This document shows, in pieces, positions 1-10,838 of a stretch of DNA of 64,000 nucleotides; position 1 is the first letter of the stretch; each line of letters opens with the position of its first letter. The notes beneath the pieces are model-generated. The model was not told the DNA's origin. It made no database searches and saw nothing but the letters and a program-made list of their open reading frames with translations. The position numbers and the translations under genes were made by a program. Origin of the DNA: Crocinitomicaceae bacterium (GTDB lineage: Bacteria > Bacteroidota > Bacteroidia > Flavobacteriales_D > Crocinitomicaceae). The stretch covers positions 1-64,000 of the forward strand of contig JAMLHA010000012.1 of NCBI GenBank assembly GCA_023957475.1, given 5' to 3'.

Positions 1-990
<990 letters not shown>

Positions 991-1049
991 TTTACTTGAT
1001 TGTTTAAAATCTTTTTGCTCCGATCGTCCGATATAAGACATTTTTTAGT

Positions 1050-1110
1050 TCAGAGTTTAGAGTTTAGAGTTCAGAGTTTCTGCACTCATCACTCCTAACT
1101 CATAACTAGT
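1050..1110. repeat. Repeat-rich 23S-5S spacer, REP-like
   Basis: The spacer between 23S and 5S holds short tandem units of the form 'gagttta'/'gagttca' (about 1052-1079), followed by units 'actcctaact'/'actcataact' (about 1085-1110). The second block is roughly the reverse complement of the first, so the two could form an imperfect hairpin. Such runs are common in flavobacterial intergenic DNA. No tRNA is present in this spacer. It may be a dispersed repeat; this cannot be tested from one copy. Confidence 0.5.
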
Positions 1111-1118
1111 ATGATTTT

Positions 1119-1230
<112 letters not shown>

Positions 1231-1233
1231 TTT

Positions 1234-1269
1234 AAAAAGCTCAATCAAGAAATTGGTTGGGCTTTTTTT
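1234..1269 (+). terminator. Intrinsic terminator of the rrn operon, probably bidirectional
   Basis: A 13-bp stem with G-U pairs forms between 'aaaaagctcaatc' and 'ggttgggcttttt' around an 8-base loop and is followed by a T run. On the minus strand the stem is followed by five T residues, so it may also stop transcription from the convergent beta-mannosidase gene. Confidence 0.85.
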
Positions 1270-1287
1270 GTGCATACAAATTGGAAT

Positions 1288-1307
1288 GGACGCGATTAAT
1301 CGCGTCC
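1288..1307. repeat. 20-bp perfect palindrome (REP-like) at the end of the beta-mannosidase gene
   Basis: The half site 'ggacgcgatt' is followed directly by its exact reverse complement. The central TTA is the stop codon of the minus-strand beta-mannosidase gene, so the final Gly-Arg-Asp-stop lies within the palindrome. Palindromes with an 'acgcgat..atcgcgt' core recur widely as dispersed extragenic repeats in bacteria; membership of such a family is an inference here. Confidence 0.7.
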
Positions 1308-3794
1308 GTACATTATTTTAATCTCATCAATCGTCAAATCATTTTCTGAATTAAAAGAAAATCGATGAACTCCAGGCAATAATGTTTCAAAATTTTGATT
1401 CAAATGAAAGGATTTATTTTCAGAATAAATCCAACAATTTAATAATGGTTTATCTGTAGTTAGAATTATTTCATAAGAATTATTCACTCCTTTTTGCAAT
1501 TCCAACTTAGTTTGGGGCTCTTTTGCAATTAATTTTTTGTTTGTCAAATTATAAAAAGTGCGTTTATGTAGTTTATTTTTATCATCATTCCATTTTGCAA
1601 CTACAATATAATCAGTAGGTTTGTTTTGAATCATGTCAAAAATAGGTAATGAATTGACAGATTGTGATTTTACATTGATTTTAATAGAATCTTGTTCTAG
1701 CCAATTGCCTTTTAAATCATAAAAATCAAAGGATACAAAAGTGGTATATTCATTGCATGCGTCGGCGACTAAATAAAATTGCTTTTGATTAAGCTCACGC
1801 TCTACAGCTAAAACAGCAATGTTTTCAAAATCTTTTTGAACCTCATAATGCAATGCTTTCCAATTATTATAATAGTCAACACTTGACCAAGTCGGTGCTG
1901 GCCAACAATCATTTACTTGCCAATAAAGTGTACCTGAGCAACGTGGCCAATCAACGCGATGACCAGAAATTGCAATACCAACTGCTTTTGCTTGTGTTAA
2001 TTGTGAATAGTAGATAAAAGTATCGAAATCATTTGTTTTGCCAAACAAAATATCTGACTGTTTTTTTATCATTCCATTTCCAACGTAGCTTTTCTGACGT
2101 AACTTCATTACATCAGAATCTAAATTCCAATCTTTTTTATCGATTACTTTTGATAAAGTTGAGTATTCAGGAAAGCTTTGAAAACCATATTCTGCATTAA
2201 ATCGCCCGATTTTCTTACCAAAATCTTCTATTGGGTCTTTTCCGTGCCAAACACCCCAATAATGCTGTGAACCATGATTATAGTATTCAGCTTTACCCCA
2301 GTTACTTAAGGGACTTGTATGTATATATGGTGTGTTGGAATAATAAAGAACTCTTTCTGGTATTAACTTTTTAAATAAATCATCATACGCTTTTTCGATT
2401 TCTTTAACTGATTTTCCAACCAGACCATATTGAATTTGAAATCCCCAATTTTTCCAAGCAACATCCACTTCATTGTTTCCATTTAATAAAACAACAGATG
2501 GGTGAGAAGTCATGCGAGGAATATGATAATCAATTTCTTGTTTTACGTTGTCCAAAAATTCATCAGATCCGGGATACATTGAACATGCAAACATAAAATC
2601 TTGCCAAACCATGATACCTTTTTTATCACATTGTTCAAAGAAGTATTCATCTGGATAGTAACCGCCTCCCCAAACACGTACCATGTTGAAATTAGCTACA
2701 CTCATTTGTTCAACTAACTTTTGAATACTTTCATTGGTAACTTTAGCAGGGAATATTTCTTGCGGAATAACATCTCCACCTTTACAAAAGATGACTTTAC
2801 CATTTACTTCAATTTCATAAGAAGTACCGTATTCATCAGTATTTTGTATCAGCTTTGAGGTTCGAACACCGAAACCTTTGGATATCGTTTCTATTAATTT
2901 ATCTTCTTTAGAAAGTAGTGTCCATTCATCATTATATAGATGTTGTTCTCCAAAATTTATAGGCCACCATAATTGAGGATTATTAAGAATAACAGTTGCT
3001 TTCAGCCATTTATCTTCTTTTTTCCAATCAATTGTTCCAAATAACTTACTTTTCCACTGAAGTTTTTCAGAAGGATGTTGCGCTAATAATATGGCTATAT
3101 CAATTACAGCTTTATTATTTTCAACACTAATTGTTTGTATAGAAGTTTGAATGATTTTATTTTCATTATAGCTTATAATTTTCACCGGTTTATTAAAGCC
3201 AATAGTATTCATTCGTAACGCCCAATCCCAACCAAATTGATACTGTGGCTTTCTAGTATATGGTGCAATTGCTATTTTTTTGTTTACATCGTTTGGGGCA
3301 GGTAATTTATAGGAAGCCTTTAAATAAGCATCTTTGTGATATAATACTGGAGGTGTAAAAACAGCTTTTAGTTCATTTTTACCAATTTTTAAATGATGTT
3401 TAATAGTTAATCTATAAGGTAAAAAAGCGTTTTTACAAGTTAAAATCAATGAACCATTCAAATAAATCTTTGCATAAGTGTCAACATTTGGGAGTTCAAT
3501 ATCAATGTAATGATCTTTTAAATCATTTTCTGTCAGAAAAAAATCACTTGTAAAAGTCCATTCATAATCTTCTATCCAATCAAATTGTTTTTCATTCATT
3601 CCAATAAATGGATCGGGGAGTACACCATCACGAATTAAAGCTTCTTGCACACTTCCTTTTTCTCCAAGGAATACAACAGAATTATCTCTCGGATTAGTGA
3701 AACTCCATGTTAAGGTTTTGTCAAATGAATAAGTAAATGATTGAATCATTAATGTAAATACTAGAGTTAATATTGAATGGATTAAGTGCTTCAT
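1296..3794 (-). CDS. Beta-mannosidase, glycoside hydrolase family 2
   Basis: Predicted to hydrolyse terminal beta-D-mannose residues from mannan or glycoprotein-type oligosaccharides. The 832-residue product has an N-terminal signal peptide (about 1-23), the GH2 sugar-binding-like domain, an immunoglobulin-like domain and a TIM barrel. The general acid/base is E442 in the 'NGNNE' motif and the nucleophile is E535 in 'NAEYGFQSFP', both typical of GH2 beta-mannosidases. The length fits the family. It is probably exported to the periplasm or cell surface. It starts 2 bp after the mazG-like gene stops, so the two are likely cotranscribed although functionally unrelated. The stop codon lies inside a palindromic repeat, suggesting that the extreme C-terminus was altered by repeat insertion. 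Confidence 0.92.
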   Translation of the reverse strand: MKHLIHSILTLVFTLMIQSFTYSFDKTLTWSFTNPRDNSVVFLGEKGSVQEALIRDGVLPDPFIGMNEKQFDWIEDYEWTFTSDFFLTENDLKDHYIDIELPNVDTYAKIYLNGSLILTCKNAFLPYRLTIKHHLKIGKNELKAVFTPPVLYHKDAYLKASYKLPAPNDVNKKIAIAPYTRKPQYQFGWDWALRMNTIGFNKPVKIISYNENKIIQTSIQTISVENNKAVIDIAILLAQHPSEKLQWKSKLFGTIDWKKEDKWLKATVILNNPQLWWPINFGEQHLYNDEWTLLSKEDKLIETISKGFGVRTSKLIQNTDEYGTSYEIEVNGKVIFCKGGDVIPQEIFPAKVTNESIQKLVEQMSVANFNMVRVWGGGYYPDEYFFEQCDKKGIMVWQDFMFACSMYPGSDEFLDNVKQEIDYHIPRMTSHPSVVLLNGNNEVDVAWKNWGFQIQYGLVGKSVKEIEKAYDDLFKKLIPERVLYYSNTPYIHTSPLSNWGKAEYYNHGSQHYWGVWHGKDPIEDFGKKIGRFNAEYGFQSFPEYSTLSKVIDKKDWNLDSDVMKLRQKSYVGNGMIKKQSDILFGKTNDFDTFIYYSQLTQAKAVGIAISGHRVDWPRCSGTLYWQVNDCWPAPTWSSVDYYNNWKALHYEVQKDFENIAVLAVERELNQKQFYLVADACNEYTTFVSFDFYDLKGNWLEQDSIKINVKSQSVNSLPIFDMIQNKPTDYIVVAKWNDDKNKLHKRTFYNLTNKKLIAKEPQTKLELQKGVNNSYEIILTTDKPLLNCWIYSENKSFHLNQNFETLLPGVHRFSFNSENDLTIDEIKIMYGRD

Positions 3795-3796
3795 AA

Positions 3797-4123
3797 TTAA
3801 GCCAACTTATTATTGTTTTTGTGTCGATCGAAATCTCTATTTGTTTTTTTCTCTATGTTCTTTTGTAAAGCTTCATCTAATTTTATGCCAGTTTGATTAG
3901 CTATACACATTACAACAAAAAGCACATCAGCTAATTCATCTCCTAAATCCTTATTTTTATCAGATTCTTTTTCGCTTTGCTCTCCATAACGTCGAGCCAT
4001 AATACGTGCAACTTCACCAACTTCTTCCATTAAAATGGCAGTGTTTGTTAATTCATTAAAGTAACGTACACCGTATTCTTTTATCCATTTATCAATAATT
4101 TCTTGAGCTTGTTGTATTGTCAT
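3797..4123 (-). CDS. MazG-like nucleotide pyrophosphohydrolase
   Basis: A 108-residue all-alpha NTP pyrophosphohydrolase, expected to cleave (d)NTPs to monophosphates as housekeeping of non-canonical nucleotides. The magnesium-binding pattern EExxE...ExxD is present: E33, E34 and E37 in 'LMEEVGEVAR', and E63 and D66 in 'GDELADVLF'. The size matches the single-domain family (Bacillus YpjD type) and not the two-domain MazG. In many relatives this gene follows dtd; here a YfhO gene on the opposite strand separates them. The substrate is unknown. Confidence 0.88.
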   Translation of the reverse strand: MTIQQAQEIIDKWIKEYGVRYFNELTNTAILMEEVGEVARIMARRYGEQSEKESDKNKDLGDELADVLFVVMCIANQTGIKLDEALQKNIEKKTNRDFDRHKNNNKLA

Positions 4124-4194
4124 TCTATTTGTTTTTTACGAAGTTAAGAAAACAAAGATTATTTATTTTAACTTTGAATATAATTTAACCAAAA

Positions 4195-6264
4195 TTGAAT
4201 AAAAAACATTTAATATACTTTCTTTTAATAATCTTTCTTATAGAGGTAGTTGTATTCTTTCCATTATTATCAGGGAGTACCTCAATGAAATGGGATGCAA
4301 TGGACTTGTATTTGCCATGGAAATTTTTTATTACAGAATCACTAAAAGATGGCTATTTACCTTTATGGAATTTTTCTTTAAATGGAGGGTTTCCACAAAT
4401 GGGAGATCCAGGTACATGGTATCCAATAAGTTGGTTAATTGGTTGGATAACTAATGGGTATTCAATTATGAGTGTACATATAGAATACTTATTTCATCTT
4501 TTTATTGCTGGAATAGGGATGTTTTTTCTAATTCATCAAAAAATAAATAAATCAAGTATTGCGTTAGTCATTGCTTGTTCTTATTTATTTTCAGGGGTTT
4601 TTATTTCAAATGCACAACATATTGGTTGGATAGTTGGAGCCGCTTGGTTTCCGTGGGTTTTATTCTTTTTTAATTTATGGATAAAAGGAGAGAGATTCTC
4701 ATCATTTTCATTAGCTCTAGTACTTTTCTTCCAGTTATCAGGAGGATATCCCGCTTTATTTTTTATTACAATTTATATTTTACTTTTTTTATTTATCACT
4801 AATATTGTTAAGACTAGTAACAAATTAGAAGTATTTTATCCTTTGAATAAATTACTTTTATTTGGGATAGTATTTCTTTCGTTATCAGCTATTGTCATTT
4901 CATCTTCTTTTGATATGGCTCAACATATAAATAGAGGTGCAAATGTTGTGGATGCTTCTGGTCAATGGAATTATTTAGTTGGCTCATTGTCTTATAATTC
5001 ATTTTTAACGTTTATTTTTCCGTTATCATCATTAAAAGAATTGGATACTTTTTGGAAACAAGATTCTTCTATGATTAGTGTATTTATTGGTTTTTTTGTT
5101 TTCGTAGCACTTTTGTCCCAATTAATAACAAAGAAGCCAAATAAATCTGTAGTTAAATATGTAGTAATTGGGTTATTCTTTTTCTCTTGTACACTTGGTT
5201 ATGACTTACCTGTTAGAAGTTGGATTGCTAAATTACCATTGCTTGATATGTTTCGTTTCCCAAGTGTATTTCGATTATTCGGAGATTTCTATTTTATACT
5301 AGCAGCGGCGTTTGCTTTAAACGATATCGTAAATAATCAATCTGCTGCAAAAAGATTTATTTATTGGATCATTGGAGTAGGAGTTATTTTTGCAGGAATG
5401 TTTGTTTTTTATTTACCACGTATTGAAAGATGGAGATTTATAGATTTATTTAAAAATGGTTACATTAATTTTCTAGAATCGAGTGGATTTAATGAATTAA
5501 TTGTATTGCAACTAATCATATTTATAATACTGATTGCTAGTTTGATAATAAGTTATTTCTATTTTAAAAAATCATTCTTTTATGTTTTATTCATTGTTTG
5601 TGTAGTTGATATATCTTCTGTTGTATGGTTGCAACGATACGGAACTGTTTTTAGCGACAAAAGCGTAAAATTTGCTTCAAAAGGTTTAGAAAATTCTCCT
5701 AAACATTTTCCAATTCCTGAACTAAAACCTATGTATCAATTTAATAATGATGTTTATCAACATAATTTTAACTATTTATGGAAAAATCTACCGATATTTA
5801 GTAAAAAACCTTCAAATGATGGTTCAAGTCCTTATGTATTATTAACTCAGGGTAAAGCTTACATAAAAGGATACGACACTGTTTTTAATAAATATCCATT
5901 GTTTTTTATGAATTATTCTGAAAATGAAAATGTTATAAATTTTCAATTAGATTCGGAACTAGTTGTTAAGAATGTGAATCCAAATTATTTTAAATTAAAA
6001 TCTGTTGCAAAACAAAATGGATTTATCGTCTTTAACCATAATTATTATCCTCATTGGAAAGCTAGAGTTGATGAGAAAGAGGTTAAAATCACTAGAATAA
6101 AAGAAAATTACATGTCAATTCCGGTAAAAAGAGGTAGGCATGTTGTTGAATTTCAATTTGAACCTCCTAGAATAAAATTTTATTGGTATTTGTTTATCAT
6201 TGGATTGTTGGGATCAATAATTGGTTCATTAATTTTTATAGGTTTTAAATACAAAAAGAAATAG
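4195..6264 (+). CDS. YfhO-family multi-spanning membrane protein
   Basis: A 689-residue polytopic membrane protein with about a dozen hydrophobic helices and a C-terminal soluble domain carrying the family hallmark 'NYYPHWKARVDEKEV' followed by a beta-rich 'GRHVVEFQFEPP' stretch. YfhO proteins resemble GT-C type glycosyltransferases and are thought to modify cell-envelope polymers with sugars; the substrate here is unknown. A TTG start is chosen because it alone gives the N-terminal helix beginning 'NKKHLIYFLLIIFL'; the first in-frame ATG would remove it. A -7 promoter element TAACTTTG lies at 4169-4176. It sits reversed between the dtd and mazG genes, and ends 2 bp before the dtd stop. Confidence 0.85.
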   Translation: MNKKHLIYFLLIIFLIEVVVFFPLLSGSTSMKWDAMDLYLPWKFFITESLKDGYLPLWNFSLNGGFPQMGDPGTWYPISWLIGWITNGYSIMSVHIEYLFHLFIAGIGMFFLIHQKINKSSIALVIACSYLFSGVFISNAQHIGWIVGAAWFPWVLFFFNLWIKGERFSSFSLALVLFFQLSGGYPALFFITIYILLFLFITNIVKTSNKLEVFYPLNKLLLFGIVFLSLSAIVISSSFDMAQHINRGANVVDASGQWNYLVGSLSYNSFLTFIFPLSSLKELDTFWKQDSSMISVFIGFFVFVALLSQLITKKPNKSVVKYVVIGLFFFSCTLGYDLPVRSWIAKLPLLDMFRFPSVFRLFGDFYFILAAAFALNDIVNNQSAAKRFIYWIIGVGVIFAGMFVFYLPRIERWRFIDLFKNGYINFLESSGFNELIVLQLIIFIILIASLIISYFYFKKSFFYVLFIVCVVDISSVVWLQRYGTVFSDKSVKFASKGLENSPKHFPIPELKPMYQFNNDVYQHNFNYLWKNLPIFSKKPSNDGSSPYVLLTQGKAYIKGYDTVFNKYPLFFMNYSENENVINFQLDSELVVKNVNPNYFKLKSVAKQNGFIVFNHNYYPHWKARVDEKEVKITRIKENYMSIPVKRGRHVVEFQFEPPRIKFYWYLFIIGLLGSIIGSLIFIGFKYKKK

Positions 6265-6266
6265 AA

Positions 6267-6719
6267 TTATTCCTTATTCTTTGAATCTATAAAAATTGTT
6301 ACAGGACCGTCGTTTATTAATTGAACTTGCATATCGGTACCAAAAATCCCAGTTTCAACAGTTAATTGACTTTGAATTTTCAATTCTTGAATAAATTGAT
6401 TGTATAGTGGAATAGCTACTTCTGGTCGTGCGGCTTTGATGTAGCTTGGTCGATTGCCTTTTTTTGTTGATGCGTGCAAAGTAAATTGACTGATTATCAA
6501 AAACTGACCATTTATTTCTTGAATACTTTTATTCATCTTGCCGTCTTCATCAGAAAATATACGAAGATTTACCAATTTTGCAACAAGCCAAGAAATATCG
6601 TCAAGTGTGTCATCATGTTCTATTCCAATAAGCACAACTAATCCAGAATCAATACTTCCATTAATTTTATCATCAATTGTAACAGATGCATTTTTTGCTC
6701 GTTGAATAACCAATCTCAT
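6267..6719 (-). CDS. dtd: D-aminoacyl-tRNA deacylase
   Basis: Hydrolyses D-aminoacyl-tRNAs, and glycyl-tRNA(Ala), to recycle mischarged tRNA in the cytoplasm. The 150-residue length is standard. The diagnostic 'SQFTLHASTKKGNRPSY' motif (77-93) and the 'NDGPVTIFID' motif carrying the Gly-cisPro pair (G138, P139) are intact. Its ATG overlaps the rsgA stop by one base (TAATG), indicating translational coupling. It is the last gene of the era-der-ppx-rsgA-dtd operon. Confidence 0.96.
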   Translation of the reverse strand: MRLVIQRAKNASVTIDDKINGSIDSGLVVLIGIEHDDTLDDISWLVAKLVNLRIFSDEDGKMNKSIQEINGQFLIISQFTLHASTKKGNRPSYIKAARPEVAIPLYNQFIQELKIQSQLTVETGIFGTDMQVQLINDGPVTIFIDSKNKE

Positions 6720-7660
6720 TAGTACTCGTTTTTCCGATAAATTTCAGAGCTATCTTCAGTCATTAATTGATAATAAGTATGATAGCGAGATTCGTAAATT
6801 TCACCATTTTCTACAGCTTCTTTTACTTTGCATTTGGGTTCGTTCAAATGTTTGCAATTGTGAAACTTGCATTCATTTAGAAGTTCTCTCATTTCTGGAA
6901 AGTAGTGAGAAATGTGTTCTTTTTCAATTTCAATAATTCCAAAAGCTCTAATTCCAGGTGTATCAATAATATATCCACCAGAACTTAGTTTATGCATTTC
7001 TGCAAAGGTTGTGGTATGTTTACCTTGCAAATGGATATCCGAAATTTCTCCCGTTTTTAAGAATAAGTTCGGGTCTAAGTTGTTGATTAATGTGCTTTTA
7101 CCAACGCCAGAATGACCTGATACCATTACTTGTTTTCCATTGATTTCATCTTTTAAAAAACTCAATGATGCTGCATTTTCTGCATTTATTAATCGGGTAG
7201 GGTATCCAATTTGTTCATACATAAAAGCTAATGCTTTAGCATATTCCAATTCATCTTCGCTGTATAGGTCTATTTTATTAATCAAAATAGTTGTTGGTAT
7301 TCTAAATGATTCTGCTGAAACCAAAAATCGATCAATAAAAGCAAGTTGTGTAACTGGATTTTTAATGGTGATAACTAGATATGCTCGATCAATATTTGCT
7401 GCAAGAATTTGCATTTGCTTGCTTAAATTGGTTGATTTTCGTACAATGTAATTGGTTCTCTTTTCAATTTCAGTGATAACATGATTACCTTCTTCATCGC
7501 TATTTTCAGAAAGAATGACATTGTCACCAACTGATACTGGGTTTGTTGTGCTTAAGCCTTCAAGTCTTATTTTTCCTCTTATTCGGCAATTAACAGTTTC
7601 GCCGTTGTTGAGTTCAACAATGTACCACTTACCGGTTGATTTTAAGACTTTTCCTTTCAA
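6719..7660 (-). CDS. rsgA: Small-subunit-dependent ribosome biogenesis GTPase RsgA
   Basis: A circularly permuted GTPase that assists late maturation of the 30S subunit. The order OB-fold, G4 'NKID' (128-131), G1 'GHSGVGKS' (182-189), G3 'DTPG' (233-236) shows the permutation. The C-terminal zinc site has the C-x4-C-x-H-x5-C pattern (C264, C269, H271, C277). At 313 residues it is of normal size. It begins 5 bp after the Ppx/GppA gene ends and overlaps dtd by one base. Confidence 0.96.
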   Translation of the reverse strand: MKGKVLKSTGKWYIVELNNGETVNCRIRGKIRLEGLSTTNPVSVGDNVILSENSDEEGNHVITEIEKRTNYIVRKSTNLSKQMQILAANIDRAYLVITIKNPVTQLAFIDRFLVSAESFRIPTTILINKIDLYSEDELEYAKALAFMYEQIGYPTRLINAENAASLSFLKDEINGKQVMVSGHSGVGKSTLINNLDPNLFLKTGEISDIHLQGKHTTTFAEMHKLSSGGYIIDTPGIRAFGIIEIEKEHISHYFPEMRELLNECKFHNCKHLNEPKCKVKEAVENGEIYESRYHTYYQLMTEDSSEIYRKNEY

Positions 7661-7665
7661 GAGAA

Positions 7666-8553
7666 TTACCTTTTAGAGTTGTGTTTTTTATGTAAATCGT
7701 AAATAATTCCATCAGACAAACCAATTTTTGGAACACATATTTTATCACAATTTAAATGTTTCATGATGTTGCAATAAATTTCCAATGCAGGTACTAAAAC
7801 ATCAGCTCTATCGCTTTTTAATTGGTATTGATCCATTCGTTGGTGGATACTTAATACAGCCAAATTATCTTTTAATTTTTTTAATTTTTTATACCCTATC
7901 GGTTCATTGTTGAAAGCGCCAATAATTTTGTGTGCTTTGTTAATATTTCCACCTGTAGCATAAAAAGTGATGTTGCTTTTAATCGGTATAACATTTTTGT
8001 CTAACCATTTATAGATATCTTCCCAAATAGTAGGGTTAACTAATCCAAAAAGCATTCGTATTGTCCCGATTTCAAAAGAACTGGCAATTTTTTTCTTTCC
8101 TTCAATAAAAACGCTAATCTCTGTACTACCACCACCCACATCGACAATAATGTATGGATTGGATTTTTCAAGTTTCATTAATTTGAATGTACCAGAAATC
8201 AATCGGGCTTCTTCATCGCCAGAAATTGTTTCAATTTCAATTCCAGTATTATTTAAAATAAGGTTTTTAATATCGTTACTATTGCTAGCGTTACGCATTG
8301 CAGATGTTGCACAAGCTCTTAATTCTTTAACCTCAAACAATTCAGAAATCAATTGAAAAGCGTGAATTGTTTTAATAAATTGTTCCGCTTTTTTTGGATT
8401 GATTAGTCCATCCACAAAAACACTTTCACCTAAACGTAAAGGGATGCGTGTATAAGATACTTTATTGATAAATTTATTACCACCATCTTTGATTACTTCA
8501 CCAATTAGTAATCTGGCGGCATTTGTACCTACATCAATCGCACCAAACTTCAT
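7666..8553 (-). CDS. Ppx/GppA family phosphatase, short form
   Basis: Member of the ASKHA exopolyphosphatase/guanosine pentaphosphate phosphatase family, expected to hydrolyse polyphosphate or pppGpp. The N-terminal phosphate-binding motif 'AIDVGTNAARLL' and the second motif 'VDVGGGSTEISVF' are present. At 295 residues it has only the two actin-like subdomains and lacks the C-terminal HD-type and regulatory domains of E. coli Ppx/GppA. It lies 2 bp from der and 5 bp from rsgA in one operon. A second short paralogue lies at 57579-58490. Which one degrades polyphosphate and which acts on pppGpp cannot be told from sequence. Confidence 0.88.
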   Translation of the reverse strand: MKFGAIDVGTNAARLLIGEVIKDGGNKFINKVSYTRIPLRLGESVFVDGLINPKKAEQFIKTIHAFQLISELFEVKELRACATSAMRNASNSNDIKNLILNNTGIEIETISGDEEARLISGTFKLMKLEKSNPYIIVDVGGGSTEISVFIEGKKKIASSFEIGTIRMLFGLVNPTIWEDIYKWLDKNVIPIKSNITFYATGGNINKAHKIIGAFNNEPIGYKKLKKLKDNLAVLSIHQRMDQYQLKSDRADVLVPALEIYCNIMKHLNCDKICVPKIGLSDGIIYDLHKKHNSKR

Positions 8554-8555
8554 GA

Positions 8556-9866
8556 TTATTTTTTTCTAAAAAATATTTTAATTGGAACTCCGCTAAAATT
8601 ATAATGTTCTCGCAATTTGTTTTCAATAAATCGCTTGTAAGAATCACCGATGTATTGAGGTAAATTACAGAAAAAAGCGAATGAAGGTGCATGTGTTGGT
8701 AATTGCTGGCAATACTTTATTTTAATGTATTTACCTTTCATTGCTGGAGGAGGAGTTTGGTGAACAATATCCAACATCAATTCATTGAATTCTGATGTAG
8801 GAATTTTCTTTGTCCTATTTTCATAAACATCCATTGCCGTTTCCAATGTTTTATGGATACGTTGTTTGTTGATAGTGGAAGTAAATAATATCGGAACATC
8901 ATTAAAAGGAGCTAATTGTTCTCTAATCTTATCTTCGTAATGCTTCATTGTCATGTGGTCTTTTTCAACCAAATCCCATTTGTTGACCAAAACAACAACA
9001 CCTTTTGAATTTTTTTCGATGATATAAAAAATATGTAAGTCTTGCTTTTGCAAACCTTCTGTTGCGTCGATCATAAAAATACAAACATCAGATTCTTCAA
9101 TTGCTCTAACAGAGCGTAATACAGAATAATACTCAATATCTTCGGTTACTTTTGCTTTTTTGCGGATACCAGCAGTATCAACGAGCATGAAGTCAAATCC
9201 AAACGCTTTGTAACGTGTGTCTATTGAATCTCTAGTTGTTCCAGAAATATTTGTAACAATGTTTCTTTCTTCACCAATTAAAGCATTAATTAATGATGAT
9301 TTTCCAACGTTTGGTTTACCAACAATAGCAAAACGAGGTAAATGATCTTTTTCGTTTACAGTTTTATCATCTTTATCAAAATGTTTAACTAATTCATCTA
9401 ATAAATCTCCTGTTCCACTTCCATTTACCGCAGAGATATCGTAAACATCACCCAATCCTAAAGCGTAGAATTCGGAAGATAATCCAACTCTTTCTGTGTT
9501 ATCTACTTTGTTTGCAACAATAAATACCGGCTTTTTTGTTTTTCTCAAAATTTGAGCAACAATTTCGTCCAAATCAATAATTCCAGCCATGACATCCACC
9601 ACAAAAAGAATTACAGAAGCTTCGTTGATTGCAATTTCTACTTGTTTTCTGATTTCACCTTCAAAAATATCATCGGAGCCACGAATGTATCCTCCTGTAT
9701 CGATAACAGAGAATTCGTAGCCGTTCCATTCACCACGCCCATAAAGTCTGTCACGTGTCACTCCACTTACCTCTTTTACAATCGCTTGCCTTGATTCAAC
9801 TAAACGATTAAATAAGGTAGATTTTCCAACATTTGGTCTCCCAACAATTGCTACAATATTCCCCAT
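8556..9866 (-). CDS. der: Ribosome biogenesis GTPase Der (EngA)
   Basis: Double-GTPase needed for 50S subunit assembly. Two G domains are visible: 'GRPNVGKST' near the N-terminus and 'GKPNVGKSS' near residue 186, each with 'DTGG'/'DTAG' and 'NKVD'/'NKWD' motifs, followed by a KH-like C-terminal domain ending '[10 protein letters not shown]'. The start is set at the ATG overlapping the era stop by one base (TAATG), giving 436 residues beginning '[12 protein letters not shown]'. A 14-codon upstream extension in the same frame is not expected in the family. It lies between era and the Ppx/GppA gene in one operon. Confidence 0.96.
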   Translation of the reverse strand: MGNIVAIVGRPNVGKSTLFNRLVESRQAIVKEVSGVTRDRLYGRGEWNGYEFSVIDTGGYIRGSDDIFEGEIRKQVEIAINEASVILFVVDVMAGIIDLDEIVAQILRKTKKPVFIVANKVDNTERVGLSSEFYALGLGDVYDISAVNGSGTGDLLDELVKHFDKDDKTVNEKDHLPRFAIVGKPNVGKSSLINALIGEERNIVTNISGTTRDSIDTRYKAFGFDFMLVDTAGIRKKAKVTEDIEYYSVLRSVRAIEESDVCIFMIDATEGLQKQDLHIFYIIEKNSKGVVVLVNKWDLVEKDHMTMKHYEDKIREQLAPFNDVPILFTSTINKQRIHKTLETAMDVYENRTKKIPTSEFNELMLDIVHQTPPPAMKGKYIKIKYCQQLPTHAPSFAFFCNLPQYIGDSYKRFIENKLREHYNFSGVPIKIFFRKK

Positions 9867-10741
9867 TAATATCCGTATTTCTTTAATTTTTGTTCGGAAA
9901 CTCTCCAATCTTTGTCAACTTTTACAAATGTTTCCAAAAAGACTTTTCCTTCAATAAACTTTTCTATTTCAATTCGCGCATCTTTTCCAATGCGTTTTAA
10001 CATTGTTCCTCCTTTACCAATAATGATTCCTTTTTGTGAATCACGCTCTACAATAATAACCGCTCTTATTTTAGTTATAGTTGGTTCTTCTAAATATTCT
10101 TCAACTTCAACTTGGCAAGAGTATGGAACTTCTTTTTGACAATTCAAGAAAATCTTTTCTCGAATGATTTCAGATACAAAAAAGCGCATAGGACGATCGG
10201 TTAACGCATCTTTGTCATAGTATGCTGGAGATTCAGGTATCAAGTCCAAAATTTTACTCCATACAGCGTCAATATTAAAGTTGTGTAAAGCAGAAATAGG
10301 AAATACTTCTGCATTTGGTAACTTGTTTTTCCAATAATCAATGCGGTCAAACACTTTTTGTTGATCGCCTAAATCTATTTTATTTATAAGACACAAAACG
10401 GGAATGCTTAATTTGGAAATTTTCTCCAATGTTTCCTTGTGATTCATGTCAGTTTCATGCATATCTGTAATAAACAATAGAACATCAGCATCTTTTAATG
10501 AGATGTTGACATATTCCATCATTTGCTCGTGTAACTTGTAAGAAACATTTACAACGCCAGGAGTATCAGAGAAAACTATTTGATAATCCTCATCGTTTAC
10601 AATTCCTAAAATGCGGTGACGAGTTGTTTGTGCTTTCGACGTAACTATTGACAATCGTTCGCCGACTAATTGATTCATTAGGGTAGATTTACCTACGTTT
10701 GGACTTCCGACAATATTTACAAAACCTGCTTTGTGCGCCAT
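9866..10741 (-). CDS. era: GTPase Era
   Basis: GTPase binding the 3' end of 16S rRNA during 30S maturation. The G1 motif 'GSPNVGKST', 'DTPG' and 'NKID' are followed by a C-terminal KH domain with '[19 protein letters not shown]'. At 291 residues it is standard. It is the first gene of the operon era-der-ppx-rsgA-dtd. A -7 promoter element (TATCTTTG read on the minus strand, 10759-10766) lies about 18 bp upstream of the ATG; no clear TTG -33 element accompanies it. Confidence 0.96.
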   Translation of the reverse strand: MAHKAGFVNIVGSPNVGKSTLMNQLVGERLSIVTSKAQTTRHRILGIVNDEDYQIVFSDTPGVVNVSYKLHEQMMEYVNISLKDADVLLFITDMHETDMNHKETLEKISKLSIPVLCLINKIDLGDQQKVFDRIDYWKNKLPNAEVFPISALHNFNIDAVWSKILDLIPESPAYYDKDALTDRPMRFFVSEIIREKIFLNCQKEVPYSCQVEVEEYLEEPTITKIRAVIIVERDSQKGIIIGKGGTMLKRIGKDARIEIEKFIEGKVFLETFVKVDKDWRVSEQKLKKYGY

Positions 10742-10838
10742 TTAGTTAAAATAATGTGCAAAGATAACTAAAAATAGAATATTTATTGGATGTTTGTTTA
10801 GAATATAAGGAAAATTTCGGGATAATCAATTCGATAAG

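Noticed and set aside
9867..9908. Upstream 14-codon extension of der
   Set aside because: It lies inside era; the TAATG overlap and family N-terminus place the start at 9866.
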